The notes under the pieces were generated by a model, which saw only the letters and a program-made list of their open reading frames with translations, was not told where the DNA came from and ran no database searches. A stretch of 64,000 nt of DNA, from positions 1-64,000 of the forward strand of contig JBAOHI010000062.1 of assembly GCA_037045535.1 (NCBI GenBank), given 5' to 3'. A program made the translations under genes and the position numbers. The stretch comes from Competibacter_A sp037045535 (GTDB taxonomy: Bacteria; Pseudomonadota; Gammaproteobacteria; Competibacterales; Competibacteraceae). Numbering within the stretch: position 1 is the stretch's first letter; each line of letters opens with the position of its first letter. Shown piece after piece: positions 61,795 through 64,000 of this stretch.

Positions 61795-63309
61795 ATGCTG
61801 TCGGAACTGCCCTTGCTGAGTCTTGTCATCTGGTTGCCGATTCTCGGTGGTATCGCCGTCCTGTTCGTGGGTGACGAGAGCCCCGGACGCGCTAAGGCGC
61901 TCGCCCTGACGGTGTCGATCCTGACCTTTCTGGTTGGGATTCCCCTGTACACTTCGTTCAATGCCGCGACAGCGTCGATGCAATTTCAGGAATTCATTCC
62001 GTGGATTCCAGCGTTTAACGCTCACTACCATTTAGGCGTGGACGGCTTTTCGATGCCGTTGATCCTGCTCACTGCGTTCATGACCATACTGGTGGTGATC
62101 GCCGGCTGGGAAGTGATCCAGTATCGAGTCGCCCAGTACATGGCCGCGTTCCTGATCATGGAAGGTTTGATGATCGGGGTGTTCGCTGCCCTCGATGCCC
62201 TGCTGTTCTACGTGTTTTTCGAGGCGATGCTGATACCGATGTTCCTCATCATCGGTATCTGGGGGGGGCCGCGCCGGGTGTATGCCACGCTCAAGTTCTT
62301 CCTGTACACCTTCCTTGGCTCGGTGTTCATGCTGATCGCGCTGATCTACATGTACAACCAAGCCAATAGTTTCGAGATTCTGGACTTCCACAAGTTGCCG
62401 CTGACCCTGACCGAGCAGGTGTTCATCTTTTTTGCCTTTCTGCTGGGCTTCTCGGTCAAAGTGCCGATGTGGCCGGTACACACCTGGCTGCCAGACGCCC
62501 ACGTCGAGGCGCCGACGGGCGGCTCCGTGATCCTAGCGGCGATTACCCTCAAGATCGGTGGCTACGGTTTCCTGCGGTTTGCCCTGCCAATCACGCCGGA
62601 TGCCGCTGGCATGCTGGATTGGCTGATCATCACACTGTCGCTGATCGCAGTGGTTTACATTGGACTGGTGGCCTTGATCCAGCAGGATATGAAGAAGCTG
62701 ATCGCTTACTCATCCATTGCCCACATGGGCTTCGTCACCCTTGGGTTCTTTATCGTGTTCGGCTTGTACCGCAATGCCGGCAGCCTGAGCGGGGCGGCGA
62801 TGGGCATTGAGGGCGGCATGGTGCAGATGGTATCGCACGGCTTCATTTCAGGCGCTCTGTTCTTGTGCGTGGGCGTGCTGTACGACCGGATGCATTCGCG
62901 CCAGATCAAGGATTACGGTGGGGTCGTCAATACGATGCCGGTCTTTGCTGCGTTCATGGTGTTGTTCGGCATGGCCAACGCCGGATTGCCCGGCACGTCG
63001 GGGTTTGTTGGCGAATTCATGGTGATTTTAAGTAGCTTTAAAGCGGGCTTCTGGATCGCTTTTCTAGCGTGCTTTACCCTGATTCTGGGCGCGGCTTACA
63101 CCTTGTGGCTGGTCAAGCGGGTCATTTTTGGCGATATCGGCAACAATCACGTTGCTGAGCTCAAGGATGTCAGTAACCGCGAGATCATCATGTTGAGCTT
63201 GCTAGCGGCGGCGGTATTGCTGCTCGGCGTCTGGCCGGATCCCCTGACTTCAGTCATGCATACCACGGTCGATAATCTGTTACAGCATATCACTGCGTCC
63301 AAGCTGTAA
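61795..63309 (+). CDS. nuoM: NADH-quinone oxidoreductase subunit M
   Basis: A 504-residue antiporter-like membrane subunit. FFEAMLIPMFLIIGIWGG, SVKVPMWPVHTWLPDAHVEAP (seen as KVPMWPVHTWLPDAH) and AYSSIAHMGFV are conserved, with the key Lys and Glu residues in place. Confidence 0.97.
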   Translation: MLSELPLLSLVIWLPILGGIAVLFVGDESPGRAKALALTVSILTFLVGIPLYTSFNAATASMQFQEFIPWIPAFNAHYHLGVDGFSMPLILLTAFMTILVVIAGWEVIQYRVAQYMAAFLIMEGLMIGVFAALDALLFYVFFEAMLIPMFLIIGIWGGPRRVYATLKFFLYTFLGSVFMLIALIYMYNQANSFEILDFHKLPLTLTEQVFIFFAFLLGFSVKVPMWPVHTWLPDAHVEAPTGGSVILAAITLKIGGYGFLRFALPITPDAAGMLDWLIITLSLIAVVYIGLVALIQQDMKKLIAYSSIAHMGFVTLGFFIVFGLYRNAGSLSGAAMGIEGGMVQMVSHGFISGALFLCVGVLYDRMHSRQIKDYGGVVNTMPVFAAFMVLFGMANAGLPGTSGFVGEFMVILSSFKAGFWIAFLACFTLILGAAYTLWLVKRVIFGDIGNNHVAELKDVSNREIIMLSLLAAAVLLLGVWPDPLTSVMHTTVDNLLQHITASKL

Positions 63310-63352
63310 GGTTCGCTGTCGCAGAGAAGAAACTAAAGAATAGGGAAACGCC

Positions 63353-64000
63353 ATGAACTTTGTCGCCCCTGATTTCATGCCGGTCTTGCCGGAACTGTTT
63401 GTGCTGACGATGACTTGCGCGGTACTAGTCATTGATGCGTTCCTGAAACAACAGCAGCGGCACATCACATACGGGCTGGCGCAACTGACCCTGTTGGGCG
63501 CGGCTCTGTTGATCTTGGCGACTTATGCCCAAGCTCCAGTGATCACCATGTTCGGCCATTACATCAAGGATGCGATGGGCGATCTGCTCAAGTTGTTCAT
63601 CTGCCTGGCTGCAGCTGCCACGTTTCTCTACTCGCGCGATTACCTGCGGCAGCGCGATTTGTTCAAGGGCGAGTATTTCGTGTTGGGCTTGTTTGGCGTG
63701 CTGGGCATGATGGTCATGGTCTCGGCTCACAGCTTGCTCAGCGTGTATCTCGGTCTGGAATTGCTATCGCTATCTCTGTACGCGCTGGTGGCTGTCGACC
63801 GGGATTCGCCCGTGGCCTCCGAAGCAGCCATGAAATATTTCGTACTCGGTTCGTTGGCGTCTGGCATGTTGCTGTACGGCATTTCGATGATCTACGGTGC
63901 GACCGGTGGCGTGGATCTTCAGGTGGTGGCCGACGCGGTTGCCAAGCAGGGTTCGAGCGATCTCGTGCTGGTGTTCGGTTTAGTGTTCTTGCTGGTTGGT
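63353..64000 (+). CDS. nuoN: NADH-quinone oxidoreductase subunit N, cut by the window end
   Basis: Starts with ATG at 63353 (MNFVAPDFMPVLPELFVLT) and stays open to the last base: 216 codons of an expected 480 or so. The antiporter-like core begins (YLGLELLSLSLYALVA, EAAMKYFVLGSLASG). AGGGAAA precedes the start. Last gene of the nuo operon. Confidence 0.95.
   Translation, partial: MNFVAPDFMPVLPELFVLTMTCAVLVIDAFLKQQQRHITYGLAQLTLLGAALLILATYAQAPVITMFGHYIKDAMGDLLKLFICLAAAATFLYSRDYLRQRDLFKGEYFVLGLFGVLGMMVMVSAHSLLSVYLGLELLSLSLYALVAVDRDSPVASEAAMKYFVLGSLASGMLLYGISMIYGATGGVDLQVVADAVAKQGSSDLVLVFGLVFLLVG

Overview
The window is mostly one contiguous gammaproteobacterial chromosome segment (about 6,190 to the right end). 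It reads like an environmental, metagenome-type genome: conserved gammaproteobacterial gene orders are intact, but single-base indels break essential genes. The first 6.19 kb does not match the rest. It is visibly richer in GC, its two putative promoters would give leaderless transcripts, and its genes look actinobacterial. The two parts meet inside two unrelated broken genes, so the contig is probably chimeric at about 6,190. A lineage such as Competibacteraceae would fit the larger part, but this is only an inference; no marker for it was computed.

Layout. 1-6,190: a TetR regulator, an AtuA-like protein and a biotin-dependent acyl-CoA carboxylase alpha subunit, with two copies of one palindromic operator over leaderless promoters, then a frameshifted PD40/TolB-like repeat gene. 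6,190-10,200: a cut NYN-domain gene and ilvB-ilvN-ilvC (branched-chain amino acids). 10,520-15,420: a DUF4124 protein, proS, a DnaA-box cluster, acyP, a TlpA-like thioredoxin, a small lipoprotein, a WrbA-like flavoprotein and a DUF2069 membrane protein. 15,487-24,560: the translation/RNA operon tRNA-fMet, rimP, nusA, infB (frameshifted, with seven 30-bp repeats), rbfA, truB, rpsO, pnp. 25,070-30,370: a cold-shock gene, then bioB-bioA-bioF-bioC-bioD. 30,584-33,732: a GGDEF/EAL protein split by a diverged 251-bp tandem duplication.

33,850-38,820 is a strikingly AT-rich island: a methyltransferase, a porin-like protein, a PstS-like small binding protein, an exosortase-associated/FeeM-like acyltransferase and a GNAT-like protein. 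It ends at a TTTAT microsatellite next to a TerD-trypsin fusion gene. The backbone then resumes: a YrfG-like nucleotidase, cysQ, zapE, an NYN protein with a cold-shock-like tail, prc, a DUF815 ATPase, glmM (one-base insertion), tpiA, secG, tRNA-Leu(GAG) and the complex I operon nuoA to nuoN, with nuoN cut by the window end.

The genes are mainly housekeeping: translation initiation and RNA turnover, biotin and branched-chain amino acid synthesis, cell-wall precursor supply (glmM), protein export (secG) and respiratory NADH oxidation (nuo). The least explained parts are the AT-rich acyltransferase island, the TerD-protease fusion, the DnaA-box cluster after proS and the paired operators of the left-hand fragment. 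Frameshifts in infB and glmM, and the duplication in the GGDEF/EAL gene, are most simply read as sequencing or strain-merging errors, but each can be tested.
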